Shown here: positions 1-7,346 of the stretch, one piece after another
Layout: every line of letters begins with the position of its first letter
How positions within the stretch are numbered: position 1 is the stretch's first letter
Origin: Synechococcus sp. BIOS-U3-1
Lineage (GTDB): Bacteria; Cyanobacteriota; Cyanobacteriia; PCC-6307; Cyanobiaceae
DNA: 64,000 nucleotides
Direction: 5' to 3'
Assembly (NCBI RefSeq): GCF_014279975.1
Contig: NZ_CP047936.1
Coordinates: forward strand, 1,240,001 to 1,304,000
Position numbers and translations under genes: made by a program
The notes under the pieces: generated by a model
Database searches by the model: none
What the model was told of the DNA's origin: nothing
The model's input: only the letters and a program-made list of their open reading frames with translations

Positions 1-387
1 CAGCCATGCTTGCTTGCCGGTCACTTCATCCAACCAATAGGTTGAACCTGGATTTTTACGATCTTCTTTCAGCCAGGTAAGGGTCGTTGTCTCTTCTTCA
101 AGGGGAATACGGCTGACCGTAACTTCCATTGTGGAATAGCGATCAGCTTTTACCTCAGACATCGATCGATAGATGTCGTCCATGATCTGTTCTGTTCCAC
201 CAACGAGGAGCTCGTTTTTCGTTTTGTATTCAGGCATTGAGAATTGCCACATGCCATCATCCCGACGTTCCATCTGGAATGTCCATTGGTCTAGATCTGG
301 AGCTGAAGCATTGACTAACTCACGCTCGGCGTCAGTCAGTTGCCAGTATGTTGGTTCAAGCAAGGTAGTGTTTTCTTTTGCAGACAT
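1..387 (-). CDS. Truncated DUF6717-like hypothetical protein
   Basis: This is a minus-strand gene cut by the left edge. 129 residues are visible from an ATG at 387, beginning MSAKENTTLLEP and open to base 1. The visible part has a YWQLTDAE start, a WTFQMERRDDGMWQFSMPEY stretch, a VGGTEQIMDDIY segment and a late TLTWLKEDRKNPGSTYWLD stretch. This resembles the layout of the cyanobacterial DUF6717 family (aromatic strand, a G-x-E-x-I-D helix, then a tryptophan-rich end), but that assignment comes from memory. No signal peptide or membrane segment is visible and the function is unknown. The C-terminus lies outside the window. Confidence 0.72.
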   Translation of the reverse strand, partial: MSAKENTTLLEPTYWQLTDAERELVNASAPDLDQWTFQMERRDDGMWQFSMPEYKTKNELLVGGTEQIMDDIYRSMSEVKADRYSTMEVTVSRIPLEEETTTLTWLKEDRKNPGSTYWLDEVTGKQAWL

Positions 388-547
388 TCAGTAAATTGAA
401 TGAGGCTTTGTAAATCCAACTATAGAGATTAATGATTGAAATTATTCAATGTCTTGGTTTATGCATTTGATCCCAAAACAAAACCAATGATTTGTTGATA
501 AAGGTTCACTGTCGGCTGATGCTTTAGGTGAGTCCATCTTTGGATCC

Positions 548-724
548 ATGAACGGTCAGAAACGCTATACGGTGAGATACCGCGAGCCAAGCAGTCGAAG
601 AATTGAAAACTGCTACTACGCCGGTGATGCCTTCGAGGCCAGGATTTTGGCTATGGAAGCTATTCCTTATATCAAGGCACATCCCCATTCCATCGACCTG
701 ATTCGCTGTGAGGAATTCAAGTAG
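548..724 (+). CDS. Small conserved-type hypothetical protein (58 aa)
   Basis: A 58-residue ORF runs from the ATG at 548 to the TAG at 722-724 and starts MNGQKRYTVRYREP. It looks coding: two polar beta-like stretches (RYTVRYREPSSRR), then an alanine-rich helix with FEARILAMEAIPYIKAHP, and an end IDLIRCEEFK. The same frame stays open upstream to 491 without an ATG, so a longer product from a non-ATG codon is possible. The opposite-strand reading frame over this segment has no protein-like character. No function can be inferred. It lies in the AT-rich accessory left end. Confidence 0.6.
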   Translation: MNGQKRYTVRYREPSSRRIENCYYAGDAFEARILAMEAIPYIKAHPHSIDLIRCEEFK

Positions 725-1149
725 GCATCGATAGGTCTGCTTTTCTGTTATTTGCCGCCCCATGGTTGCCATTTGCTCCATGAAATTGGTTCGAGCAATG
801 CGTCGTACCCCCCAATCAACAATTGATCGAGTCATTGCATGCGGTTTGTGGGGCTTGGTTGATCGTAAAAGCTCAGGCTTACCGTCGTCTTCAACGCTTA
901 TCTCATCGATAAGTCCCCCTTAAGGCACTTGCTTTTGAACATCCTTCTAGATGGTTGATGCTCAATTTGTGAGCTGATCCAGTGTTCTTGTCTTCAGCCT
1001 GTGTGGCTCGGTATCTACACCTAAGACGCACTGCAAGGGGCTTCCTTCTGCTTAGTAGCAATTCACTGCTGCCTGAGTTCGCAACATCGATTGCTCTATT
1101 AAGCTTCAAGCCTGTCTGATGGGGATCATCTGTGCAGAAACCTTCGGAT
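725..1149. other. Gap without a convincing gene
   Basis: This is 425 bases with no supported gene. A weak plus-strand frame (780-923, 47 residues, starting MKLVRAMRRTPQ) could be a small gene, but it has no clear ribosome-binding site and its end is low-complexity serine/proline. The minus-strand frames here lack protein-like composition. The stretch reads like decayed or regulatory DNA of the accessory region. I see no tRNA, repeat array or insertion-sequence end. Confidence 0.5.
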
Positions 1150-1257
1150 CTAGTAACGCTCCCATTGCTCTAGAGCGACCTCAGCGGCTTTGAGGATCTT
1201 TTTGACCTGAACGTCTCCAACGCCCCATGAATGGTTCACGAATGCTTTTTTCTGCAA
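1150..1257 (-). CDS. Possible tiny ORF or 3' remnant (35 aa)
   Basis: A minus-strand frame ends at the TAG at 1150-1152 and reads KKAFVNHSWGVGDVQVKKIL, followed by KAAEVALEQWERY. That is a strikingly protein-like amphipathic helix with an aromatic end. The only usable start is a TTG at 1257 without a clear Shine-Dalgarno sequence. Upstream codons stay open to about 1318, where a stop appears. It may be a genuine small protein, or the C-terminus of a longer gene whose 5' part has decayed. Function unknown. Confidence 0.35.
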   Translation of the reverse strand: MQKKAFVNHSWGVGDVQVKKILKAAEVALEQWERY

Positions 1258-1562
1258 GAAACACCTTTTTTGGTCAGTGCTTTGCTGCCCTCTAGGCTTC
1301 CTCTGGTTACTTTCTGAGACCTTCAGCTCAGCTCAATCTTGAGGTTTGCCCTGTCTGGTTGGCCAGCCCGTTCACCCATGAGGCTGAAGTTGCTGCGTTG
1401 AGCCGGGATTGGATCGTTAGACGTTGTGGATGTTTTTGGTTTGATCTGTCGCTTGAACGGCTTTGCTCACAGGGGTTTCGCGTGGTGTTGCACAAACCTA
1501 TCGTCTTAAGCCAACATTAAGGTGTCGCATTCGTCTTTATCTGGGTTCGGGCCCCTGTTGCC
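1258..1562. other. Gap with an open frame lacking a start (possible gene remnant)
   Basis: This is 305 bases without a complete gene. One plus-strand frame is open from 1296 to the TAA at 1518-1520 (74 codons). It contains protein-like text such as VCPVWLASPFTHEAEVAALS and CGCFWFDLSLERLC, but no ATG or GTG start suits it. The left end therefore looks interrupted or decayed. This is consistent with a region of accessory gene turnover, but the evidence is only the reading frame. Confidence 0.35.
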
Positions 1563-1742
1563 ATGGCCGCAATCATCCGATTCATGTCCGGTCCAGAACC
1601 GGTCTGGCGTCGCTGTCTTGAGCGTTGCTGGTTTATGGAATGTGATATCGATCCTTTAATTCTTCAGGCTCGTCTGCTCCATCATCAAGGTCGGCATCAA
1701 GATGCGCGTGCTGTGGGAGAGGAGTTACACCCTGTTTTTTGA
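1563..1742 (+). CDS. Small hypothetical protein (59 aa)
   Basis: An ORF of 59 residues runs from the ATG at 1563 to the TGA at 1740-1742. It starts MAAIIRFMSGPEPVWRRC and continues with a cysteine/tryptophan-rich segment (LERCWFMECDID) and a helix LILQARLLHHQGRHQDA. The composition is that of a soluble small protein with three cysteines (residues ~18, 22 and 27). No domain is recognised and no function is proposed. It sits alone between two non-coding stretches in the AT-rich left end. The next 205 bases are strongly AT-rich and empty. Confidence 0.5.
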   Translation: MAAIIRFMSGPEPVWRRCLERCWFMECDIDPLILQARLLHHQGRHQDARAVGEELHPVF

Positions 1743-1947
1743 ACAGTTTTTACACTCATTACTCAAGCTGTTAATCAGTTGTAATGCAATTCTGATTAGT
1801 GCTTCATATCAATGTATAGATACTGTTAAACTAAATTACTTTCTCTTTGATGTATTATTGCGTGTTAAATTTTGGTTTCAGATGAATCTGACGATTTAAG
1901 TCAATGCCGTATGGGTATTCGTAGGACCCAAAATGTTTTTTGGGGCT

Positions 1948-2877
1948 TTAAGCAAAAATCATGTCTGAATTAATCAGTGGCGGTGTGTACAGGCTTATGT
2001 CGTTGCCGTCACCAGCTTCATAGGAGATAAACAAATTAATTTTTTTTCCATAGATGCTTTCGAACTCACCAAGTGATTGGCCTTCCTTGGTTTTGTCAAA
2101 TTCTCCACTTAATTTGCCATCAATTTTGGCTATGAGGAACTCTTGGCCTCTCCGCAGTTTGTAATCATCAATTAGAGAAACATCAAGCATTCCACCACTA
2201 ATAATCATGTCTCCTGATACATCGATGAAATCATATGTAGTTTTGGTTCTGTCTCGATTCCTATCGTCATCACCGTTTATTTCGATCGAGATGTTCCCAT
2301 CAGATTTAAAATAGTCGCCATTGAAGAGCATTCCCCCTGTTGAATTTCCAGGATGGACTTGTCCGTGATCAGTCCAAGAACCAACGATTGATCCATTTCC
2401 TGTCAATATTCCGCCATTGTAGAATTTTGATGCATCTTTAGTCTTATTAAGGATTGTACCGTTGTTTATAATCGAACCAACGCCTGAATTGTCAAACTCT
2501 CCATTGATCTCGATTGTCGCTAAGGACTCATTCAAAATTTTTCCATTATTTCCAAGTACTCCCTTTTCTCTGATATAGACCGTCCCTTTCATCCCATTCT
2601 TGAAACGGCCCGACGTATTGGGTGTGTTAAAGGCGAAGTATCCGGACGTATATATCTTCCCGTAATTTTCGAGCGTTCCGAGTTCTAAAGTTGTGAATTC
2701 TGTTCCTTCACCGACGTTGATATAGCCTGTATCGTAAACATAGATGTCTCCAGAATTTCCGAATTGCCCTTTAGTGATGGACAGGCCACCATAAATTGAG
2801 TAAGTATTAGGATATTGATTCGAGTCGGTATTGAAAACCGTTTCTCCCTTGGGAATGGTGCGATTGGTTTGAGGCAT
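1948..2877 (-). CDS. Autotransporter-passenger-like beta-repeat protein, no export module seen
   Basis: This is a 309-residue protein dominated by short repeats with the pattern N-x-G-x-I (NSGDIYV, NYGKIYT, NNGKILN, NNGTILN) at roughly 20-30-residue spacing over residues ~35-150. That pattern is typical of a right-handed beta-helix. Residues ~155-190 resemble the autotransporter-associated strand motif (ILTGNGSIVGSW...GQVHPGNSTGG...FNGDY). After it come FIDVSGDMIISGGMLDVSL and a FLIAKIDGKLSGEF segment, as at the end of many passenger domains. There is no N-terminal signal peptide and no C-terminal barrel, so secretion would need a separate system such as type I, with aspartate-rich text (INGDDDRNRDR) noted near 210. 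The gene is AT-rich and probably acquired. Fold inferred; function unknown. Confidence 0.75.
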   Translation of the reverse strand: MPQTNRTIPKGETVFNTDSNQYPNTYSIYGGLSITKGQFGNSGDIYVYDTGYINVGEGTEFTTLELGTLENYGKIYTSGYFAFNTPNTSGRFKNGMKGTVYIREKGVLGNNGKILNESLATIEINGEFDNSGVGSIINNGTILNKTKDASKFYNGGILTGNGSIVGSWTDHGQVHPGNSTGGMLFNGDYFKSDGNISIEINGDDDRNRDRTKTTYDFIDVSGDMIISGGMLDVSLIDDYKLRRGQEFLIAKIDGKLSGEFDKTKEGQSLGEFESIYGKKINLFISYEAGDGNDISLYTPPLINSDMIFA

Positions 2878-3232
2878 TGATTTCTTTCCGCTCCCTCTAT
2901 GGTAATGGAATAATTCGCTTTCGACTACATCTTTAATTTAGTAACATACTACTCGGCTTAGAGTAGCTTGCCTTCGAGCACTTTTGATTGAAATGTCACT
3001 GATTAATTTTCCCGTCCGCCAAGCGAAGTGATTTGAAAAAGTCCGACATTCTTTTTCGAAACAAAGTTTACTAAAAGGCATAATTAGTGTCTGTTTTGTA
3101 TTGGCAATTGGTTTAATTCAAGAGCTGTGCAACCAATTATCATTGAGCAGTTTTGATGAATAGACCTAATGAGCTTATTAGGTTAAAAAAATTGCAGAAT
3201 CGCTATGCTGTTTCAAACCTGACTAGGCACTG
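2878..3232. other. AT-rich intergenic region between divergent genes
   Basis: This is 355 bases between the divergent repeat-protein gene and the lipoprotein gene. It is AT-rich with scattered A/T runs and must contain promoters for both genes, but I could not pick -35/-10 pairs with confidence. No ORF, RNA gene, inverted repeat or terminator of note was seen. Confidence 0.5.
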
Positions 3233-3652
3233 ATGAGGCATTGTCATCCGCTCGTTGTTTTTGCATTGACATTGATTGCCTCTTGTTCGATGGGGTTCTC
3301 ATCAAGACCTGAAGCGGAGAGTGCTTGTCGTCAATGGCAAGGTCAGGTGGAGACAGTTGGTTATAAGCGTGAATTGCTTGGCTTTGAAAAAAGAACAAAA
3401 TTTGAACAAGAGAACCCAAGGCCTGATGCCGCCTTTTGGGATGACGAGATCATTGACTGGGAGAAGCAAAAACTAGCCTATGCTTCGACTCCCATTAGTG
3501 AAACTGTTGAGATGAGCCCTCGTTATTGTCAGGTGGATATAGAGACTTCACAGTTTCTTGGTTACGAGAATAATGCGATTAAAAATGGCATCTATCAAGT
3601 TGAAGCAGGCAAAAAGGGTGAGTGGATGGTTGTTAAGCACTTCCGCTATTAA
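3233..3652 (+). CDS. Putative lipoprotein, paralogue of the gene at 54822
   Basis: This 139-residue protein begins MRHCHPLVVFALTLIASCSM. It has a short positively charged start, a hydrophobic core and an IASC lipobox, so Cys18 would be the lipidated residue. The mature part is soluble and charged (residues ~28-100). It ends with a block RYCQVDIETSQFLGYENN...GEWMVVKHFRY. A matching block (RRCELNSEQSLYLGYEGD...ENWIVVKTFSLKN) occurs in the 105-residue product at 54822-55139, so the two are diverged members of one small family, each with an early C..W motif. Membrane-anchored, periplasmic; function unknown. Confidence 0.75.
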   Translation: MRHCHPLVVFALTLIASCSMGFSSRPEAESACRQWQGQVETVGYKRELLGFEKRTKFEQENPRPDAAFWDDEIIDWEKQKLAYASTPISETVEMSPRYCQVDIETSQFLGYENNAIKNGIYQVEAGKKGEWMVVKHFRY

Positions 3653-3693
3653 GCAGTTTTGCTCTATAGCATCATTTTTGAGTCGCGTTTAAA

Positions 3694-4113
3694 TTAATCC
3701 AACCATGGGTCACCAAGGTTTCGCTCGGTAACTATTTGCAACCCCTTTAGAGCGAGTTTTGTGCCAATCGATTGCTGGTCTCTAGCTGAATAGCCAGTTT
3801 GAACAAAGATTAGCTTGGCAATAATTATGCTATTAATTGATAGACTTTGGTTTTTAATTGTGTTGTAGTCCTGATCCACGATTTCAGGTCCCTTTTCTTC
3901 GTTCCAGGTGAATGTTGCCTTGTACAGATTGTGCTTAATTTCTTTCCAGGGTGCTGGCTCGATCTTGATCAACTCAGGACAGCTGGCTTTTGACAACTGA
4001 CGCCTTAGCTCTTCGTTTCGTCCTTCTTCAAGTCTCTTGACTAGTTCCTGGGGAATGATTGCTGAATTGCCCACAAGGGTTAGTGGCTGCTTCGTGATAA
4101 TAACTTCTCTCAT
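3694..4113 (-). CDS. Hypothetical protein (139 aa)
   Basis: A 139-residue product starts MREVIITKQPLTLVGNSAI. It is charged and soluble, with a central TFTWNEEKGPEIVDQDYN stretch, then a beta-like SLSINSIIIAKLIFVQTGY, and an end GDPWLD. No family is recognised. It converges tail-to-tail with the lipoprotein gene at 3233-3652, and a weaker 75-residue frame overlaps its start by 4 bases (ATGA). It lies in the AT-rich accessory left end. Codon composition is consistent with coding but unlike the GC-richer core that follows. Confidence 0.55.
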   Translation of the reverse strand: MREVIITKQPLTLVGNSAIIPQELVKRLEEGRNEELRRQLSKASCPELIKIEPAPWKEIKHNLYKATFTWNEEKGPEIVDQDYNTIKNQSLSINSIIIAKLIFVQTGYSARDQQSIGTKLALKGLQIVTERNLGDPWLD

Positions 4114-4337
4114 CTTGGAAATGTTAGTGACTTGGTTGTTTGACTGTGTCGTCGTTGGTAGATTCTCTCATGTTTTATTTTAGATTTGTGATGATCAAGG
4201 ATTTGTGAGACGCTTTTCTGTGTGTTTCTCTTTTTTGTTGCAGTCTTGAACGCCTCGGAGATTCTTTTGTCCAATAGGGCTTGAGGCTGATGGTTTCTCT
4301 GGTTGGACTCAATTTGACAATTTGGTTTTTTATCCAA
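4110..4337 (-). CDS. Doubtful short ORF upstream of the 3694 gene
   Basis: A 75-residue frame starts MDKKPNCQIESNQRNHQP and its stop overlaps the next start as ATGA, an arrangement often seen in real operons. The sequence is very rich in K, R, Q, N, S and T with almost no hydrophobic core, so it may be a random open frame in AT-rich DNA or a disordered basic protein. No domain is recognised. Confidence 0.25.
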   Translation of the reverse strand: MDKKPNCQIESNQRNHQPQALLDKRISEAFKTATKKRNTQKSVSQILDHHKSKIKHERIYQRRHSQTTKSLTFPR

Positions 4338-4712
4338 TGCCTTTTAGTCGATTCGTAGATTCATTGAGTCATCAGTTCGCTGAGTTTCGCAGTGGGTTTT
4401 TGTTTGATCCAGCAAGCCGACCCATTGAGATAACTAGAATTGCAATCCATGCGTGTTTGTTCTTAAGCTGTATTCATTCATTTAATTAATTATTTAATTT
4501 AAATGCAATAGATCAAGCATTTGATCATTCGCTATCGACACTCAGTCAAGCACTTGTATTGCATCCACCCTGGTGTCTCGGTTTTTTGGGTTTTTGCTAG
4601 CGGTCATTGCGATGGGCTGGGTATGAAGCAAATGTGTCCATGCTTGCCTTGACCTTCATCCTTTGCATTGATGTTTTGCAAGGAATCCCACGTTGAACTG
4701 AGTAGTGATGAA
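4338..4712. other. AT-rich gap at the boundary to core genes
   Basis: This is 375 bases with no supported gene. It includes a run of TTAATTAATTATTTAATTTAA-like sequence near 4480-4503. Base composition changes visibly just to the right, where the core genome starts. No attachment-site repeat, tRNA or integrase was found that would define an island border. Confidence 0.5.
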
Positions 4713-4988
4713 TTAGGGGCTAGAGGTTTGGATTCGTCTAAGGAGTTCATCCTTGGCGAGCTGTGTCACTACAAAAACTTCTTGAGCACTGGTGCCTTTG
4801 CGGGCAAGCATTTTGAAGCCACCTGTGACTGGTATCGAAACCCTCAACTGAAGATACGAGCTACGTCCACGGACTCTAGAAATCACCCCAGGGGTGATCG
4901 TCTGAATCTCAGGATCCTTGGCGAGAACCTTGAGCCAGGGGATCAACCCTTCTACATAGGTGCTGTGCGTAATAACCAGGCGCCCCAC
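4713..4988 (-). CDS. DUF2103 family predicted metal-binding protein
   Basis: A 91-residue protein starts MGRLVITHSTYVEGLIPWLK. The opening and the TPGVISRVRGRS...LRVSIPVTGGFKMLARKG...AQEVFVV pattern match the cyanobacterial DUF2103 family as I remember it, described as predicted metal-binding proteins. The length is normal for the family. The plus-strand frame over the same bases (4668-5015) is a shadow. It is transcribed away from the 75-residue gene at 5068 and marks the start of the core-like region. The biochemical role is not known. Confidence 0.78.
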   Translation of the reverse strand: MGRLVITHSTYVEGLIPWLKVLAKDPEIQTITPGVISRVRGRSSYLQLRVSIPVTGGFKMLARKGTSAQEVFVVTQLAKDELLRRIQTSSP

Positions 4989-5067
4989 AGAGAGTTGCTG
5001 CTTGCTGAAACTTGAACTGGTCGAAGCTAGTGGATTTGGCTACAGAGAAGAGAGAGATCTGCTTTCC

Positions 5068-5295
5068 ATGCTCCGATCTGTCGACTTGCTGCTTCGTGAG
5101 GTGTCCGGTCCCTTACAAGATCGTTGCGGTCCCCAGGCCAGGGTTTTGACGGCAGAGGTTCATGGTGATGAAGTTCGGGGGCTGGCGTTTTGCCCCGGCA
5201 AGGTGCTGCGTTATGTCTTGGCTGCTCGCAACAGACGCATCAAAACAACGGAAATGCTCCGGTTGGCGCGCAGCAGCAGACAGCCAGCTGCCTGA
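5068..5295 (+). CDS. Small hypothetical protein (75 aa)
   Basis: The plus-strand frame is open from before 4960, but the upstream part is antisense to the DUF2103 gene. I choose the ATG at 5068, preceded by a purine-rich AGAGAGAG stretch. The 75-residue product reads MLRSVDLLLREVSGP, then RVLTAEVHGDEVRGLAFCPGKVLRYVLAAR and an arginine-rich tail. It is likely a small soluble alpha/beta protein with a single cysteine. The family is not recognised. It converges on the pucC-like gene with a 14-base gap. Confidence 0.5.
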   Translation: MLRSVDLLLREVSGPLQDRCGPQARVLTAEVHGDEVRGLAFCPGKVLRYVLAARNRRIKTTEMLRLARSSRQPAA

Positions 5296-5309
5296 ACAGT
5301 GTTGTCCTT

Positions 5310-6698
5310 TCAGTCGAGCTCACTGGTCAAGACCGAGCTGAGCGCTTGTTCGACCTTGGATTGAAACAACTTGGTGTCGACACGTAGTAGGAGCAGACCC
5401 GCCGCTAGAAGTCCACAAGCCTGAACGATGAACACCCCGGCGTAGGCCCCAAAGCTGTTCTGCGATCCCGTCAGTTCGCCGAAAATGCTCAGTAGTGCTC
5501 CTCCGCTGATCGTTGCTAATCCTCTGGCATACGCCTGGGCTAGCCCCCACACTCCGATAAAAGTTCCTGCCATCAGTGGCGAGGTCAGGCCGAGCATCAA
5601 TGTCAGGCTTGCATTGGTGCTAATCCCTGCGCCAACGCCAAACAGAAACAGTGCTGTTCGGAACAGAGTTGTTGATGCTAATAATCCTGCCAAAACCATC
5701 AGCAGCACAAACAGTGCTGAGAGAACTCCACCAGCCAGTGCCGTCCGCTGTGCACCAAGGCGTGGTGTGATCAAGAAGCCTGTTGCGGCAATACCCAGCA
5801 ATGTTCCAACTCCCCAAACGGCATTCAGCCGTGTGCTGACACAGAGGTCCATGGCGAAAACCGACCCGCCGTAGGGTTCCAGGACAGCTTCCTGGAGAAA
5901 TAACGCGAAAGTGAACAGGGACAAAACAGCAAAGAAATACCCCACCTGAGGAGATCTCTTCAGCACAGTCCATGCACGACTGAGTGAAATTTCCTGATGA
6001 TTTGCCAGGCGTGGCTGGTCCTCGCTTTTGCCAGGCTTGAGAGGTGGTTCCACCCCTGCGATTGAGACCAAAACGAGGATGAAGATCACGATGGGAGCCA
6101 CGCTGATCAGCCTTTCCACTCCGGCGATCAAATTGCTCAGCTCGGCTGTGGCGCAAGAGGATCCAAGAAACGAGCTCAGCAGAATCGCTCCAGCGACGAT
6201 CCCAACCATCAGCATCGACCAAACGATGGATACCAGGGCAGGACGTTGTTTGTCCGTGCTCACATCAACTAGCAGCGCCGCAAAAGGAGTGGAACTGGCT
6301 GCAATCGCCACCCCGTAGAACACAAACACCAGAGCGAGGACCAAGCCTCTCCAGATCACATCCGTCTGATTGCCTGTCTGGGATGCTTCCGCCAGCCAGA
6401 GAACGGTCCGACCTGCAACCCAGGTCAATGCGCAAAACGCAGCAGCCCCACCAACAATGAAGGGTGTGCGCCTCAGTTGTCTCCAGCGGCAGCGATCCGA
6501 TTGCTGTCCGAACCAGATTCTCGAAAAAGCAACCAGTTGCTGACTTCCGAGAGCCAGTGCGGTCAGAGCGGCAGGGACCTCAAATTCGTCAATTAGCAGC
6601 CTGTTAAAGATGCCAAGAGTGAGAACGGAGAGAGCGCCTAGACAGGCCTGAAACAGTCCAAGACGCAGTGCGAGGACAATGAACCGTGCTGATCCCAC
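5310..6698 (-). CDS. PucC-family (BCD) major facilitator transporter
   Basis: This 462-residue membrane protein has about 12 hydrophobic segments. It starts from a GTG as MGSARFIVLALRLGLFQACLG and has the GIFNRLLIDEFEVPAALTAL and FSRIWFGQQSDR blocks typical of the bacteriochlorophyll-delivery (BCD/PucC) branch of the major facilitator superfamily. Family members act in the thylakoid or intracytoplasmic membrane and are linked to chlorophyll or antenna assembly; the exact substrate is not settled. The long plus-strand and second-frame ORFs inside it are shadows. clpS lies 37 bases upstream on the same strand. Confidence 0.85.
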   Translation of the reverse strand: MGSARFIVLALRLGLFQACLGALSVLTLGIFNRLLIDEFEVPAALTALALGSQQLVAFSRIWFGQQSDRCRWRQLRRTPFIVGGAAAFCALTWVAGRTVLWLAEASQTGNQTDVIWRGLVLALVFVFYGVAIAASSTPFAALLVDVSTDKQRPALVSIVWSMLMVGIVAGAILLSSFLGSSCATAELSNLIAGVERLISVAPIVIFILVLVSIAGVEPPLKPGKSEDQPRLANHQEISLSRAWTVLKRSPQVGYFFAVLSLFTFALFLQEAVLEPYGGSVFAMDLCVSTRLNAVWGVGTLLGIAATGFLITPRLGAQRTALAGGVLSALFVLLMVLAGLLASTTLFRTALFLFGVGAGISTNASLTLMLGLTSPLMAGTFIGVWGLAQAYARGLATISGGALLSIFGELTGSQNSFGAYAGVFIVQACGLLAAGLLLLRVDTKLFQSKVEQALSSVLTSELD

Positions 6699-6735
6699 GG
6701 ACTACAGAAGCGATTTGCTGACCTTAGGTGGGGCT

Positions 6736-7032
6736 TCAGCAGCGTTCGACTGGAGCCATCGTCAAGCCTTCTGAACCAAGCTGTTGGTGATACAGCTCAG
6801 CTTGCTCCAACGGACCACACCAGACTTCGGCACGACCTTCCCCGTCGATTCGACGTGCCAAAGCCCAGGCTCGATCCGAATTCATGCCAGGAATGACCTT
6901 GCACAGGCACTCCACCACATGCTCAAACGTGTTCACGTCATCGTCCAGCACGATCACTCGAGCTTCTGGATAGCGCTGAGTTGTGCCCTGGCGTTCGAGA
7001 ACCGTTGCTGCACCGGGTGATGACGAAGTCAT
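6736..7032 (-). CDS. clpS: ATP-dependent Clp protease adaptor ClpS
   Basis: A 98-residue protein from the ATG at 7032 (MTSSSPGAATVLERQ); an 11-residue longer start at 7065 is possible. The core VIVLDDDVNTFEHVVECL and the WALARRIDGEGRAEVWCG segment are the ClpS fold, with the D-D-x-N-T-F-E-H motif that forms the N-degron pocket. ClpS binds proteins carrying N-terminal destabilising residues and delivers them to ClpAP/ClpCP. Divergent from petN. A clpP gene lies 2.5 kb away, which fits a proteolysis-rich neighbourhood. Confidence 0.92.
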   Translation of the reverse strand: MTSSSPGAATVLERQGTTQRYPEARVIVLDDDVNTFEHVVECLCKVIPGMNSDRAWALARRIDGEGRAEVWCGPLEQAELYHQQLGSEGLTMAPVERC

Positions 7033-7104
7033 GATGTCTCGTGAACAGACGGGATGAATCCGCAAGGAAGCTTAGTTACACTGCCGTCATTCAAGAGATC
7101 CACA

Positions 7105-7206
7105 ATGCTTTTCACCCTGGGTTGGGCCTCTCTCGCAGCTGTGTTCAGCTTTTCGATCGCCATGGTGGTCTGGGGTCGTAATGGTGACGGTTCCATTAAT
7201 TTCTGA
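7105..7206 (+). CDS. petN: Cytochrome b6-f complex subunit 8 (PetN)
   Basis: A 33-residue single-span membrane peptide runs from the ATG at 7105 to the TGA at 7204-7206. It starts [20 protein letters not shown] and ends [13 protein letters not shown]. The LGW start, the [11 protein letters not shown] core and the length are diagnostic of PetN. It is a small subunit at the periphery of the thylakoid cytochrome b6-f complex and stabilises the dimer. It is preceded by an AAGAGATC purine stretch about 10 bases upstream. Its 3' end overlaps an out-of-frame ORF by 26 bases. Confidence 0.93.
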   Translation: MLFTLGWASLAAVFSFSIAMVVWGRNGDGSINF

Positions 7207-7342
7207 CTTGTACGAGACGCTCCAGTCTCCTCTGGTCAATCAAGGTCTTGCTATTACGGCTGTAGCGCTGTTGGTGTTCGTCAGCGGATCCGTGATTTAT
7301 CTGTCCACTATTGAGTGGAAAGATCGGCGGCGGCGTCGCTGA
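7181..7342 (+). CDS. Small single-span membrane protein overlapping petN
   Basis: A 53-residue frame from the ATG at 7181 overlaps the last 26 bases of petN out of frame. It contains one transmembrane helix (residues ~22-42, [20 protein letters not shown]) followed by [13 protein letters not shown], a positively charged tail expected on the cytoplasmic side. A TTG at 7208, just after the petN stop, is an alternative start that would remove the overlap. Immediate proximity suggests co-transcription with petN, perhaps as a thylakoid or membrane partner, but the role is inferred only. Confidence 0.65.
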   Translation: MVTVPLISDLYETLQSPLVNQGLAITAVALLVFVSGSVIYLSTIEWKDRRRRR

Positions 7343-7346
7343 AACT

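Noticed and set aside
524-835. 103-residue minus-strand frame
   Set aside because: It is antisense to the convincing 58-residue gene at 548-724 and has no protein-like composition.
1702-1899. 65-residue plus-strand frame rich in L, F and I
   Set aside because: It lies partly over the 3' end of the 59-residue gene in another frame and then in AT-rich DNA; it is a compositional open frame.
4668-5015. 115-residue plus frame over DUF2103
   Set aside because: DUF2103 family motifs are clear on the opposite strand.
5485-5874. 129-residue frame opposite pucC
   Set aside because: It is a shadow of the transporter gene, full of P, T and A runs.
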